64,000 nt of DNA from CAVYGM01 sp963768025 (GTDB taxonomy: Bacteria > Bacteroidota > Bacteroidia > Cytophagales > Spirosomataceae): NCBI GenBank assembly GCA_963768025.1, contig CAVYGM010000003.1:62001-126000 (forward strand), read 5' to 3'. Positions 50,269 to 60,855 of this stretch are shown here, piece after piece. A program made the translations under genes and the position numbers. The notes under the pieces are model-generated. The model was given only the letters and a program-made list of their open reading frames with translations. It searched no databases and had not been told where the DNA came from. The first letter of the stretch is position 1. Each line of letters opens with the position of its first letter.

Positions 50269-51027
50269 ATGAAAATAGGACTTGTACTTTCGGGGGGTGG
50301 TGCGCGCGCGTTATCTCATCTGGGTGTGGTGAAGGCCTTGTATGAACATGGGACACAGCCGCACATTATCAGCGGAACGAGCGCCGGTGCCATTGCCGGT
50401 GGATTGCTCGCCTATGGCTACTCGCCCGACGAAATACTTGAAATCATCATCCGCACCAACTTTATCCGGTACGTTCGTCCCTCGTTTGGCGGAAGTGGCC
50501 TTTTCAGAATTGACCGCCTGGAAGAAGTGTACAGGAAATACATACCCGAAAATACCTTTGAAGCGCTCAAAATTCCACTCATCGTGACGGCTACGGATGT
50601 TCATGCCGGTGAGAGTGTCTGCTTTAGAGAAGGCGAGTTGGCGCGTCCTATTCTGGCTTCCAGTTGCTTGCCGGGAGTTTTTGAGCCCATACTTTACCAG
50701 AAACGCTATTTGGTAGACGGCGGGGTACTGAACAATATGCCGGTAGAACCCCTGGAAGGCGAAGCCGACTACATCATCGGGGTGCACTGTAATCCCTTTA
50801 AGCTCAAAAACCCACCCAAAAGCACCCGGGAGATTGTGGCCCGGAGCCTTATTCTAGCAGTCCACGCCAAGACCAAAGAGCGGTTTAACCGCTGTCAACT
50901 GCTCATCGAACCCCCCGAACTCTGCGACTATTCACTGTACGATCTCCGCAAAGCCCGAGAACTTTTTGTGCTGGGCCACCGCTACGCGCGGGAAGCCTTA
51001 AAATCAATCCCTGAATTTGCCGTTTAA
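50269..51027 (+). CDS. Patatin-like phospholipase
   Basis: 252 residues, one clean frame. Oxyanion-hole glycines in LVLSGGGARALSHLG, nucleophile serine in SGTSAGAIAGG (GxSxG), and the catalytic aspartate in YLVDGGVLNNMPVEPL form the patatin Ser-Asp dyad. No signal peptide, so probably a cytoplasmic or membrane-associated lipid acyl hydrolase of the RssA/YchK size class. It follows the MBL gene by 83 bases in the same direction. Confidence 0.9.
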   Translation: MKIGLVLSGGGARALSHLGVVKALYEHGTQPHIISGTSAGAIAGGLLAYGYSPDEILEIIIRTNFIRYVRPSFGGSGLFRIDRLEEVYRKYIPENTFEALKIPLIVTATDVHAGESVCFREGELARPILASSCLPGVFEPILYQKRYLVDGGVLNNMPVEPLEGEADYIIGVHCNPFKLKNPPKSTREIVARSLILAVHAKTKERFNRCQLLIEPPELCDYSLYDLRKARELFVLGHRYAREALKSIPEFAV

Positions 51028-51281
51028 GCCTCGTTTTTGCCTCCTCGCAAATGACGAGTAATTGCATGATTCCAATATAAGATAGGCTGTAAGCATACTA
51101 TTGCTTAGCTAATTATTGCCCCTTCAAGTATACCTGTCGCCAAACAAATTACGGCCAATTTATCAGAAAGGCGTTTTTTGCTATTTGTAACTTCCAGCAT
51201 GATTAATTAATCGGAATTATATTCTTCTAAACTTCGAATATACATATAGAATATTTGGTATAATAAATTTAATATCAAAGA
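51028..51281. other. Upstream region of the second SusC operon
   Basis: About 250 AT-rich bases with no ORF, RNA or strong hairpin seen. It ends in the promoter described next. Confidence 0.4.
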
Positions 51282-51312
51282 TTTGGATTGTATTTTCGAT
51301 TAATTACATTTG
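51282..51312 (+). promoter_or_regulatory. Bacteroidota-type promoter of the second susCD operon
   Basis: TTTG at 51282-51285, a 19-base spacer and TACATTTG at 51305-51312 match the TTTG / TAnnTTTG consensus exactly. Start of transcription near 51319, leaving a leader of about 36 bases before the ATG at 51355. Confidence 0.7.
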
Positions 51313-51354
51313 CATACAGGATTAACATTTTCTTAACCTAAAACTAAATTGTAC

Positions 51355-54300
51355 ATGAGGAAAAATTTACTGTTGAGCCTCTTTTTGGTGTGCTCAGCTT
51401 GGGTGTATTCGTATGCTCAAGACAAAAAAGTGACCGGGAAGGTCACTGCCGCCGAGGATGGAAGTCCCCTTCCCGGCGTGTCGGTGGTCGTGAAAGGCAC
51501 TACTGCGGGTACTAATACGGACTCGGACGGAACCTACACTATAGGACTACCCTCCGACAATGCGATATTGGTATTCAGTTTTGTGGGAACGGTTACTCAG
51601 GAGCTACCTGTAGGCGGGCGTTCTATCATGAACGTTCAATTGGCTTCTGACACCAAGAATTTACAGGAGGTGGTAGTTACGGCCCAGGGAATTGTGCGCG
51701 AGAAACGCGCTTTGGGTTATGCTGTAGCGACCATCGCTCCCAAGCTCATTGAGGATCGTCCCCAGGCAGATGTGGGACGAGTACTTACAAGGAAAAGTGG
51801 CGGGTGTAAACATCACCCAGACTTCAGGCGTATCTGGAACAGGTACCAACATTGTGATTCGGGGCTATTCGTCCATTACGGGTTCCAATCAGCCCTTGTT
51901 TGTGGTGGATGGGGTACCTTTTAATTCAAGCACGAACTCCCGCGGGGGCTTTACGGGGGGAGGCCAGTCAGCTTCTAGCCGGTTTTTGGATATAGATCCC
52001 AATAACATCGAAAATATTTCGGTGTTGAAAGGTCTGGCTGCTACCGTAACGTACGGAGATCAGGGGCGCAACGGTGTGATTCTGGTAACCACCAAGAATG
52101 GTTCCAAAAAAGCTCGGAAAGCGGAGTTCTCAATTACCCAGTCCGTGTTTGCCAATCAGGCCCATCTACCCAGCTATCAGAATGATTATGTAGGAGGATT
52201 CCAGCAAAACCTGGGCTACTTCTTCAGTAACTGGGGCCCAACTCTTGGAGAAGCCGCTATCTATCCTTCTCAGAATACAAACACGGCCCTTACCACCCAC
52301 CCCTATGCTTTTCTGACTACGTCAGGAGGGCTTCGTGCTGCCATGGCTCCCTATGTAGAGTCTGTGGGTGCCTACAAGATGCAGGTGTTCCCTAACAACG
52401 TCAAAGACTTCTTCCGAACCGGTAAAATCTCGAATACCTCGCTGAACATTTCCGGAGGCTCCGAAAAAGTGAGCTATAACGTATCGGCGGGCTACAATGC
52501 AGAACAAGGCTATATTCCCGAAAACGGACTTAAGCGTTTGAACCTGGGTCTGGGCTTAAACGCTCAGCTGACCAAAAAGCTGTCGGTAGTTACCTCGTTC
52601 AATTTCGCGAATACGAGTCAGAGTTCACCACCGCTGAGCGGGGGCACGGGTAATAATGCGCTGGACTTTCCCTCCGTACTGGCCAACGTGATGTACACCC
52701 CCCGACAAGTAGATTTGATGGGATGGCCTTACGAAAACCCTCTAACGGGTGGTTCGGTGTACTTCAGGTCGGGTAATGACATCCCTAATCCACGTTGGGT
52801 GCTGAACAACTACAAAACGACCGGTGATGTAAACCGCCTTTTCATGGCTACAACCTTCAACTACCAGCTAACAAGCGACTTTAGCGTGCTTTATAAAGTT
52901 GGTTTGGATACGTATACCGAGAACCAGCAGTATAAGTTCAATAAGGGAGGTGTACAGCTTGTAAATGGTTTTTACAATACAGTAGATGTAAATAACCGTA
53001 TTTGGGATAATAGCGTCATTCTATCTTATTCGAAAAACGTGTCAGACAACTTCGCCCTATCAGCTCGCCTGGGAGGTAACATGCGGAATGATTTGAACGC
53101 GGTAAATGTAGTGACCAGCCAGAATCAATTGGCGCGCAATCTGTATCGTCACAGCAATTTTATTGACAACGTAGCGAGTGACTTTACTCAGGAAGAAACC
53201 CGCATGGGAATATTCGGTGAAATTACGGCCGATATCAACAACTATCTGTTTCTGAACGTAGCCGGGCGCAATGACTGGACCTCAACGGTAGAGCCAGAAA
53301 ATCGCCGGATTTTTTACCCATCAGCTAGTGTTTCCTTTATTCCTACTACGGCTTTCAGCGGGTTAGAGTCTAGTTTTCTGAATTATCTCAAAATTCGGGC
53401 TGGGGCTGGTACATCAGCCGGATTTCCCAATCCATACAGCACTCGAAACGTGCTCAATCAAAGTGCGCGTGGCTTCCTGAATTCTTCTGGTGCCGCCATC
53501 CAAACCCACTCGGTGGATAATAATCTGGGTAACGCCAACCTGAAACCTGAGCTGCAAACGGAATTTGAGTTTGGTATGGAAGGCCGGTTGCTGAACAATA
53601 ATTTGAATTTTGACCTGACTCTGTTCCGTCGCGACACGCGGGATTTGATCACCAGAACGCCACTTGATGCTTCGACGGGCTACACGTCAACGACGATCAA
53701 CATCGGAAAAATCCGGAATGACGGTATTGAATTGAGCCTGGGTGCTACTCCTATCAAGAAAGATAATTTTGGATGGGACGTCAATTTGATCTACTCTCGG
53801 ATATTGCCCAAAACCCTGGATCTAGGAGGCCAGCTTCAGGAAGTACAAATCGGGGGAGGCTTCACCACTCTTGGCAACTTTGCCATAGTAGGTCAGCCTT
53901 ACGGAATCATCAAAGGAGGCGGATTCCGTCGCAACGATCAGGGACAGTATCTCGTTGGCGCAGACGGCTACCTTCAGGCCACCACTACGCCAGTAGTTCT
54001 GGGTAACCCCAATCCGGCCTTTACCTCCAGCCTAATCAATAGCTTTAGTTTCAAAGGCCTGACGCTGGATTTCATGATTTCGTACCGGCATGGTGGAGCA
54101 ATGTACTCATCTACCGCCGGCGCTTTGATGGGTCGTGGTCTAACATATGACACTGGCTTGGAAAAAGGATACGACCGGGCTCAGACATTCCTGTTCCCTG
54201 GTGTAAAAGCGGACGGCAATCCCAATGATGTCCAGATTACAGCATCTGACATAGGATTCAATAACCTCTACTTCTTCGGCGATGAAGGCCGTATGTACGA

Positions 54301-54556
54301 TGGTACTACTATTCGCCTCCAGGAAGTATCTTTGAGCTACCAGTTCCCCAAGGCCCTCCTGAGTAAGATTAAAGTGAAGGGAGCTTCGATAACGCTTTCA
54401 GGCAATAACCTGTGGTACAAAGCATTATATTTCCCCCCTGGCCTGAACTTTGATACGGATAATCTCGGCCTTGGCGTAGGCAATAACCTCGGCTTTGAGT
54501 ATCTCACGGGTCCTAGCTCCAAGCGGTACGGAGCTACTCTTAAGATCACATTATAA
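51355..54556 (+). CDS. SusC/RagA family TonB-dependent transporter, one frame break
   Basis: ATG 51355. About 1067 residues joined. Signal peptide (LLLSLFLVCSAWVYSYAQ), carboxypeptidase-like domain (KVTGKVTAAEDGSPLPGVS), plug with LQEVVVTAQGI, then an extra A near 51785 shifts the frame in the middle of VLQGKVAGVNIT. The rest runs through VIRGYSSITGSNQPLFVVDG and a long barrel to YGATLKITL. The plug sequence differs clearly from the SusC at 33-36 kb, so the two are not recent duplicates. First gene of a three-gene operon. Confidence 0.92.
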
Positions 54557-54622
54557 TTCGAAATCATGAGCAAAAAGACTTGTCTTTTTTGTCTTGATCA
54601 AAAACGTAACTTATTTCATTCG

Positions 54623-56275
54623 ATGAACATGATGCAAAAACTTAAACAATCTCTGTTAGTCTTTCTAACAGTAGTGGTAAGTGCCTGTTCGCTAGACCTG
54701 TTGGACAACCCCAACGCGGTTACGACCAGTAACACCGATATCAATTACCTGCTCAATCGGATTGAGCTTGATTATGCGGGACACTTTAACCAAATGAGTG
54801 ATCCAGGCATGCGTTTGACCCGCATGTTGAACCAGGGGGCTGCTATTTATGACAATGCGGTTTCGCCCGCTAACTTTGATGGGACCTGGTCTAACGCGTA
54901 CGCAAACATCATGACCGATGTAAAGACGTTCATTCCGCTGGCAGAGGCTGGTAAGCTATTTGTGCATGCGGGTATTGCGCGCACCATCAGAGCATCCGTG
55001 TTGCTTAATCTGGTAGATGCTTTTGGCGACGTGCCCTACTCAGAGGCCATTGACGCTACCAACTTTAACCCTAAGACGGATGCCGGTGCGGCGGTGTATA
55101 CGGCCGCCTTGGCGGATCTTGACCAGGCGGTTCAGAATTTTGCGGCTGTTTCCAGTAGCATACCCGGTGGGGATCTTTTCTACGCGGGAAATGCCGACAG
55201 CTGGACGCGATACGCAAATACGTTGAAGCTCAAAGCTCTCCTCAACCGCCGGTTGGTTGATAAGGCGGGTTCCACAACGGCGATCAATACTCTGATTTCC
55301 GGAGGTAAACTGATCTCTACGGCGGCGCAGAGCTTCCAGTTCAAGTTTGGTTCCAACCTCACAAACCCCGATACGCGTCACCCCCGGTACGCAGGGCAGT
55401 ATTCACCTACTGGTGGAGGCGATTATCAATCTAATTCGTATATGGGTGCGCTGTACTCATCCAAAGGGTTTCCTGATCCCCGCATCCGGTACTACTTCTA
55501 CCGCCCGGTGATTGTAAACCCCACCGACGTAAATGCCCTTCGCTGTGTAACAAACCAAAAACCAAACCATTATTCGGCGAATGATGTGTTCTGTTTGCCT
55601 TCTCCCGTGGGATACTGGGGCCGTGACCACCTAAGCAATGAGGGTATTCCACCAGATGGACTGCTGCGTACTGCTTGGGGAATTTATCCAGCCGGTGGTC
55701 TGTATGACAACGATGCCGCACGTCCCGTAACGTTGGGAGCTGGAGCGGGCGGAGCGGGTATTCATCCGATTATGATGAATTCATTTGTAGATTTTATGCT
55801 GGCTGAGTCTGCACTTACCCTAGGTACTACTGGTGATCCCAAAGCGCTGTTGAAGACGGGTATTGAAAAATCAATGGCTAGCGTTCGTTCGCTTGCGTTG
55901 GGTACTACTGAAAGCGGCAAAATTACTGCGTTTGAAGCCGACAAAGGCATCGTATGGGCCACCGAAGTGACTAAATATGTCACCAAGGTACTGGCTGATT
56001 ATGAAGCAGCTACTACTGATGACGCCCGCTTGAACATTGTCGCTACTGAGTATTGGCTGGCACTGCACGGAAACGGGATTGAATCGTATAATCTCTACCG
56101 CCGTACAGGCAAGCCTGCTAATCAGCAGCCCGCTTTGGATCCCAACCCAGGTACCTTTGCCCGCTCGTACTACTATCCGACATCATTCGTGACTCGTAAT
56201 ACGAACGCCAAGCAGAAGGCCAACGTGACACAGCCGGTTTTCTGGGATACTAATCCTGCTACATTGTTAAAATAA
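54623..56275 (+). CDS. SusD-like lipoprotein (SusD/RagB nutrient-binding type 2)
   Basis: ATG 54623 (MNMMQKLKQSLLVFLTVVVS) places the lipobox VVVSAC correctly; ATG 54566 would add an unlikely cysteine-containing extension. About 550 residues. LDNPNAVTTSNTDINYLLNRI, followed by RTIRASVLLNLVDAFGDVPYSEA, is the opening of the SusD-like_2 group, which is often tied to non-starch or non-glycan cargo. Follows SusC by 66 bases. Confidence 0.88.
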   Translation: MNMMQKLKQSLLVFLTVVVSACSLDLLDNPNAVTTSNTDINYLLNRIELDYAGHFNQMSDPGMRLTRMLNQGAAIYDNAVSPANFDGTWSNAYANIMTDVKTFIPLAEAGKLFVHAGIARTIRASVLLNLVDAFGDVPYSEAIDATNFNPKTDAGAAVYTAALADLDQAVQNFAAVSSSIPGGDLFYAGNADSWTRYANTLKLKALLNRRLVDKAGSTTAINTLISGGKLISTAAQSFQFKFGSNLTNPDTRHPRYAGQYSPTGGGDYQSNSYMGALYSSKGFPDPRIRYYFYRPVIVNPTDVNALRCVTNQKPNHYSANDVFCLPSPVGYWGRDHLSNEGIPPDGLLRTAWGIYPAGGLYDNDAARPVTLGAGAGGAGIHPIMMNSFVDFMLAESALTLGTTGDPKALLKTGIEKSMASVRSLALGTTESGKITAFEADKGIVWATEVTKYVTKVLADYEAATTDDARLNIVATEYWLALHGNGIESYNLYRRTGKPANQQPALDPNPGTFARSYYYPTSFVTRNTNAKQKANVTQPVFWDTNPATLLK

Positions 56276-56340
56276 ATACGGGTTCTCCCTCTCTCACTTC
56301 CGTGGGAGAGGGTATCGTTCACCTCATTCAAATTGATTTT

Positions 56341-56910
56341 ATGAAATATCTGAAAATACTTTCAATCTGTGGCCTATTGGGACTTCTTGCCGCAGGGTGT
56401 GAATCTCCCTTGGAAAACGAAAGACTTGACGAATTTAGTTTCGAGCAAGGAGGGTACATGCGCATTGTGAACTTCCCCATTCCTACCTTCACTGTCAGCA
56501 AAGCTAACTTAGCCGGCACTAAGTTGGAAGTGGTCCATGAGGCAGTTACGTCCGATAAGGGATCTCTGTTTTCTGCTTATGACCTGGTAATTCGGTTTGT
56601 GGATGCAACACCGACTAATGGTACCAATAATGTGGCAGACAAGGCATTTCGTTCTATCCCTGCGTCATCTTTTACTCCTGATGCAGCAACAGGCTACCCC
56701 CGGGCCACTATGACTGTCACGGGCCAGGAAGCGCTAACCGCAACGGGCCTCACAGCGACTCAGATTTCGGCAGGTGACCGTTTTGAGATCCGTGGTACCA
56801 TGAAACTTACCAACGGGAAATCGTACACGGCGGCTAACACCGGTGCCAATATTACGGGGGGAGCATTTTACAATTCACCCTTCTTCTATCGGGTTGCTGT
56901 GGCCAACTAA
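56341..56910 (+). CDS. Lipoprotein of the second SusCD operon
   Basis: 189 residues from ATG 56341, with lipobox LLAAGC at about residue 20. The body is beta-rich (GGYMRIVNFPIPTFTVSKANL, FSAYDLVIRFVDATP). No family recognised with confidence; position and size suggest a SusE/F-like surface binding protein. Last gene of the operon, followed by a strong terminator. Confidence 0.65.
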   Translation: MKYLKILSICGLLGLLAAGCESPLENERLDEFSFEQGGYMRIVNFPIPTFTVSKANLAGTKLEVVHEAVTSDKGSLFSAYDLVIRFVDATPTNGTNNVADKAFRSIPASSFTPDAATGYPRATMTVTGQEALTATGLTATQISAGDRFEIRGTMKLTNGKSYTAANTGANITGGAFYNSPFFYRVAVAN

Positions 56911-56945
56911 CCAGCAGATTAATGTAATCTGATTACATTGAAATA

Positions 56946-57002
56946 AAAAAGAGAGCCTTCCGGATGTTGCATTTTTGGCAACTCCGGAAGGCTCTCTTTT
57001 TG
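56946..57002. terminator. Long bidirectional terminator
   Basis: AGAGAGCCTTCCGGA with its complement, plus an inner GTTGC/GCAAC stem, flanked by an A-run and a T-run. It lies between the convergent lipoprotein and YfhO-like genes. Confidence 0.9.
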
Positions 57003-57061
57003 TTGGTAAAGTATACTTTTTCTACGTCCGATCTTCGATAGGTGCGCAAGCCTACATTATA

Positions 57062-59542
57062 TTAGGCTTCTTTCCGCCGAGCCTCCACTACAATAGCCCC
57101 AATCAGCAGCCCTACCAACAAAATAGAACTGATCAGGTCAATGGTATGCCCGGTAGTTACCGATGTGGGCTCAAAACGGAAAATAATGGTGTGCTTGCCA
57201 GCGGGAACCCGCAGGGCCCGGAGTACGTAGTCGGCCCGGAGCATTTTGGCGGGTTGACCGTCAATGGTTACCTTCCAGTCTTCGCGTACATTGTAATAGA
57301 TCTCGGAAAAAACCGCCAACTGGTCGCTTTTAGCGTTGCTTTCGTACGCCAGCTCGTTGGGTTTATAGCTCGTCAGCCTGATGGAGTTGCTACTATCCGT
57401 CTGGATGGCAAGCCCTTTCAGTTCCTCCGCAAAGCGTTGATCCAGCACGGCGGTGCGTTGGGGTTGAATGGAATCCAGGGCCTTCATCTCGGCGTCGGCA
57501 TTGGGCACAATGGAGTACTCATTTACGAACCAGGCGTGGCCCAGTGCGTCAGGGTTAGGTTGTACGGCTGGGTTGCCCTGTTGGTCACGGGTGAGAACAT
57601 ACTTGGTATTAAGCATATTGAGGATACCGGGGTTGGGATTAGGCTTGGCAATCTGGTTTTCGATCAGCTCCTGGTAGCGTCGCAGTTTGGCTCCGTGGTA
57701 GCCCCCGATGGACTTGTGGTAGTAGGAGGCCTCGGCGTTGTTAAAAGTATTTCGCAGTACATCCAGCACGCGGTAGTTGGGATCGGGGTCTTGCAAAATC
57801 TGCTGGTCGGCGGGGAGGGGTGAAAACTGCGACTGAACCGCCTGTTTGCTCACAAAATCCTCGTTGTTGAGGTACCGCTTGCTCACACTGAACATATCAA
57901 ATATGATGAGCAACAGCAGTGTAGAATACAGCACCACTGGTTTTAATTTTTCAATTATCCATAGCCACAACAAGCCAGCTACGATCAGAATGAGCAGGGC
58001 ACTCCTCAGGGCATCACCCTGCATCATATTCACGCGGTCATCCACCAGAGCCCGCATGATATCCTGGGCAAAGGCTGGATTCTGACTACTCTGCGAAAGA
58101 CTTTCCACAAACTGTGGGTCATTGGCCGAGCGGAAATCAAAAAAGACGGTAGGAAGGAGCGAAAAAATCAGACACAGACCGGCGGTAAGCCCCAAACTTA
58201 TGAAGAAAGGACGGGTGAAGTCTTTGCGGGATACCTTCCGCTGCGTAATATCACGCAAGGTCGCTATGGCCAGAATGATGATCATCAGATGCGCTAGGGA
58301 GAGTACCATCGTCACCGCTCTGAACTTATTGAACATGGGGAAATAGTCAAAGAAGAGGTAGTTAAAAGCAGCGAAATTGCTACCCCAGGCCCACATGACA
58401 TACAGGAGCGTAACCCCCGCTACCCACCATTTGATCGGCCCTTTAACCAGGAAAAGCCCCAATATGAACAGAAAGAACAGAATGGCACTGGCGTAGGCCG
58501 GACCGCCCGTGCTGTACTGCGTGCCCCAGTAGAGAGGGAGGGCTTGAATGAAGTTACGGGCATTGCCCGCATCCACACCCCGGTTAACGAGTGTTTGATA
58601 GGTATCCGAATTGACGTCCAAAGAACCCTGCGAAGGCCCTCCGTACAGGTGGGGAATGAGCAACGTGAGCGTTTCGACGATGCCGTAGCTATATTGAAAC
58701 GCGTACTCTTTGTCCAGGCCATCCTGGTTGTTGCGGGTAGGGGCGTCGGCTGGCGGCGTCAGCTCCGACTTGCCCCGGATAGTTTCCTTCGTGTAGTCAT
58801 ACGAATTCCAGAGGCGGGTGGTGTGCGTACCCAGCGAAAGCACGGCGGCCAATCCTAGCCCGCCCAATACAAGTAGCAATTGTCGGGTATGTCCTGCCTT
58901 AATCAAGGTGACGCTTTCGAGAATTACCAGCACTATGAGCCCGACGCCCAGGTAATAGGTGATCTGAATGTGGTTGGCGTACAATTCAAGCGACAGGAAT
59001 AGAGCCGTAATGGCGGCCCCGGTCAGCCAGTTTTTTCGGAATGCCAGCAGCACTCCGGCAATGACGCCGGGGGCATAGCCCAGAGCGAGGATTTTGGAAA
59101 CATGGCCTGCTTCCAGGCTCGTGACCAGATAAGACCCAAAGGCGTAAGCTATAGCCCCCAAGGCCGAAAGCCACAGATTGGCCCCTAGCACCAGGAAAAG
59201 GATGTAGGCGCACACCATCGTCAGCAGGAAGTAATTGGCCGGAGCCGGGAGAACACTGTTCACGATCCGGCCAAGCTTGGTAGAAACACTGGTAGGGTAA
59301 TCGGCCGATATAAGGTAGGCGGGCATTCCCCCGAACATGCTGTTGGTCCAGTCGGAGCGGATGCCGGTTTTTTCGAAGTACTCTACGATTTCATGCGCAG
59401 CACCTTTGGCTTGTACGTCGTCGTACTGATTGAGTCGCTTGCCATTGAGTACCGGTGAGGCATATAGGAGGGATAAAATTGCAAAGCCAAGTACAGCGAC
59501 CAGATGGGGCCATAAACGCTGCCAGGAAAAAAGGTTTTTCAT
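57062..59542 (-). CDS. YfhO-like polytopic membrane protein
   Basis: 826 residues in one frame, with about a dozen hydrophobic segments in the first 540 residues, then a beta-rich extracytoplasmic domain, then a final helix (TIDLISSILLVGLLIGAIVV). N-terminal MFGGMPAYLI and the loop NFIQALPLYWGTQYSTGGP fit the YfhO family. GT-C-fold glycosyltransferase function is proposed for relatives; the substrate is unknown. Inner membrane. Single-gene unit. Confidence 0.8.
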   Translation of the reverse strand: MKNLFSWQRLWPHLVAVLGFAILSLLYASPVLNGKRLNQYDDVQAKGAAHEIVEYFEKTGIRSDWTNSMFGGMPAYLISADYPTSVSTKLGRIVNSVLPAPANYFLLTMVCAYILFLVLGANLWLSALGAIAYAFGSYLVTSLEAGHVSKILALGYAPGVIAGVLLAFRKNWLTGAAITALFLSLELYANHIQITYYLGVGLIVLVILESVTLIKAGHTRQLLLVLGGLGLAAVLSLGTHTTRLWNSYDYTKETIRGKSELTPPADAPTRNNQDGLDKEYAFQYSYGIVETLTLLIPHLYGGPSQGSLDVNSDTYQTLVNRGVDAGNARNFIQALPLYWGTQYSTGGPAYASAILFFLFILGLFLVKGPIKWWVAGVTLLYVMWAWGSNFAAFNYLFFDYFPMFNKFRAVTMVLSLAHLMIIILAIATLRDITQRKVSRKDFTRPFFISLGLTAGLCLIFSLLPTVFFDFRSANDPQFVESLSQSSQNPAFAQDIMRALVDDRVNMMQGDALRSALLILIVAGLLWLWIIEKLKPVVLYSTLLLLIIFDMFSVSKRYLNNEDFVSKQAVQSQFSPLPADQQILQDPDPNYRVLDVLRNTFNNAEASYYHKSIGGYHGAKLRRYQELIENQIAKPNPNPGILNMLNTKYVLTRDQQGNPAVQPNPDALGHAWFVNEYSIVPNADAEMKALDSIQPQRTAVLDQRFAEELKGLAIQTDSSNSIRLTSYKPNELAYESNAKSDQLAVFSEIYYNVREDWKVTIDGQPAKMLRADYVLRALRVPAGKHTIIFRFEPTSVTTGHTIDLISSILLVGLLIGAIVVEARRKEA

Positions 59543-59823
59543 GAGGATAGGAAGTCTGATTGACCGTAAGGAGTAGTTGACGTTTGGTTAGGATGAAGGT
59601 ATTGGCTACGTTAAATTTCAGTTAATTGCCACAAATATAGAAGTATTGATGTATGTTTGAACTATTATTACTAGATCAACTTATAAGGATTTTGAAGTAA
59701 AAAACCGGATTTATACGCCAGATTCTAGAAAATACCCAATAAATTTGCGTCTAATGAGGTAAATGAAGAATTTTCTGAAATAGTAACCCTCTTTTGAACG
59801 CAGTAATAACCTGACTATCATAC
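59543..59823. other. Divergent promoter region, YfhO-like gene and pfkA
   Basis: About 280 AT-rich bases. TAAATTTG at 59740-59747 faces pfkA, and TATATTTG on the reverse strand (59639-59632) faces the YfhO-like gene; both match TAnnTTTG, but no upstream TTTG is correctly spaced for either. Confidence 0.4.
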
Positions 59824-60798
59824 ATGAAAAGAGTTGCAGTATTTACTTCCGGCGGAGATGCCCCCGGTATGAACGCTTGTATTAGAGCCGTAGTACGAGG
59901 GGCTGTCTACCATGGAATCGAAATTTTTGGAATCAGAAAAGGATATAGCGGAATGATCGCCGGCGACATGTTTCAGATGTCATCTCATTCTGTAAGCAAT
60001 ATAGTTCAACGTGGCGGCACGATTCTCAAATCTGCCCGCAGTAAAGAATTCATGACCCCCGAAGGACGTCAGCAGGCCTATCATGCCCTGGTGGAGCATG
60101 GAATAGAAGGACTAATTGCCATCGGAGGCAACGGTACCTTCACCGGAGCCATGATTTTTCAGCGCGAATACGGCATTCCAACCGTAGGTGCCCCCGGCAC
60201 GATTGACAACGACCTGTACGGTACCGACTACACCATTGGCTACGACACAGCCGTGAACACCGCCCTCGATGCTATTGATCGTATACGCGATACGGCCAGC
60301 TCACACGACCGCATTTTCTTTATTGAAGTAATGGGCCGTGACTCAGGGTATATTGCCATTCAATCGGGAATTGCGGGCGGAGCCGAGCTGGTGATGGTAC
60401 CGGAGGTACTGACGCCTATTTCGGAAGTGATCGAAACCTTGCAGCAAGGGTGGAAGCGCTCCAAGTCGTCGTCCATCGTGGTGGTAGCCGAAGGCGACGA
60501 AGAAGGCAACGCCGCCCAGATCGCCGAAAAAATCAAAAAGCAGGTGGAAGGCGACGTGGATATCCGCGTAACAACCCTCGGGCACACGCAGCGGGGGGGT
60601 ACCCCTTCGGCGCAGGATCGGATTCTGGCCAGCCGGTTGGGCCTGGGTGCCCTGGAAGGCTTACTGGCCGGACAGAAAAACGTGATGGCAGGTATTATCA
60701 ACAACGAACTGGTGTATACTCCATTTGAAGATACCATCCGGCTACCAAAACCTATCAACGAAGATCTGCTCCGCATGGTAAAGATCCTAAGTATCTAA
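59824..60798 (+). CDS. pfkA: ATP-dependent 6-phosphofructokinase
   Basis: 324 residues in one frame, the normal length for PfkA. ATP-site TSGGDAPGMNACIR, catalytic GTIDND (125-130), FIEVMGRDSGYIA for fructose-6-phosphate binding, and LGHTQRGGTPSAQDR near the C-terminus. Glycine 104 is kept, which favours ATP over pyrophosphate as donor. The usual GGDG motif reads GGNG, so residue 103, which helps bind magnesium-ATP, is Asn rather than Asp. Cytoplasmic glycolytic enzyme. Confidence 0.94.
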   Translation: MKRVAVFTSGGDAPGMNACIRAVVRGAVYHGIEIFGIRKGYSGMIAGDMFQMSSHSVSNIVQRGGTILKSARSKEFMTPEGRQQAYHALVEHGIEGLIAIGGNGTFTGAMIFQREYGIPTVGAPGTIDNDLYGTDYTIGYDTAVNTALDAIDRIRDTASSHDRIFFIEVMGRDSGYIAIQSGIAGGAELVMVPEVLTPISEVIETLQQGWKRSKSSSIVVVAEGDEEGNAAQIAEKIKKQVEGDVDIRVTTLGHTQRGGTPSAQDRILASRLGLGALEGLLAGQKNVMAGIINNELVYTPFEDTIRLPKPINEDLLRMVKILSI

Positions 60799-60824
60799 CA
60801 ATCGACTATCATTTCTACTGGATT

Positions 60825-60855
60825 GCTAGCCCGGTGGTTTGAAAGCCGGGCTAGC
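60825..60855. repeat. Hairpin between convergent pfkA and DUF218 genes
   Basis: GCTAGCCCGG (60825-60834) pairs perfectly with CCGGGCTAGC (60846-60855) and overlaps the DUF218 stop. No T-run follows, so termination is uncertain. Confidence 0.5.
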
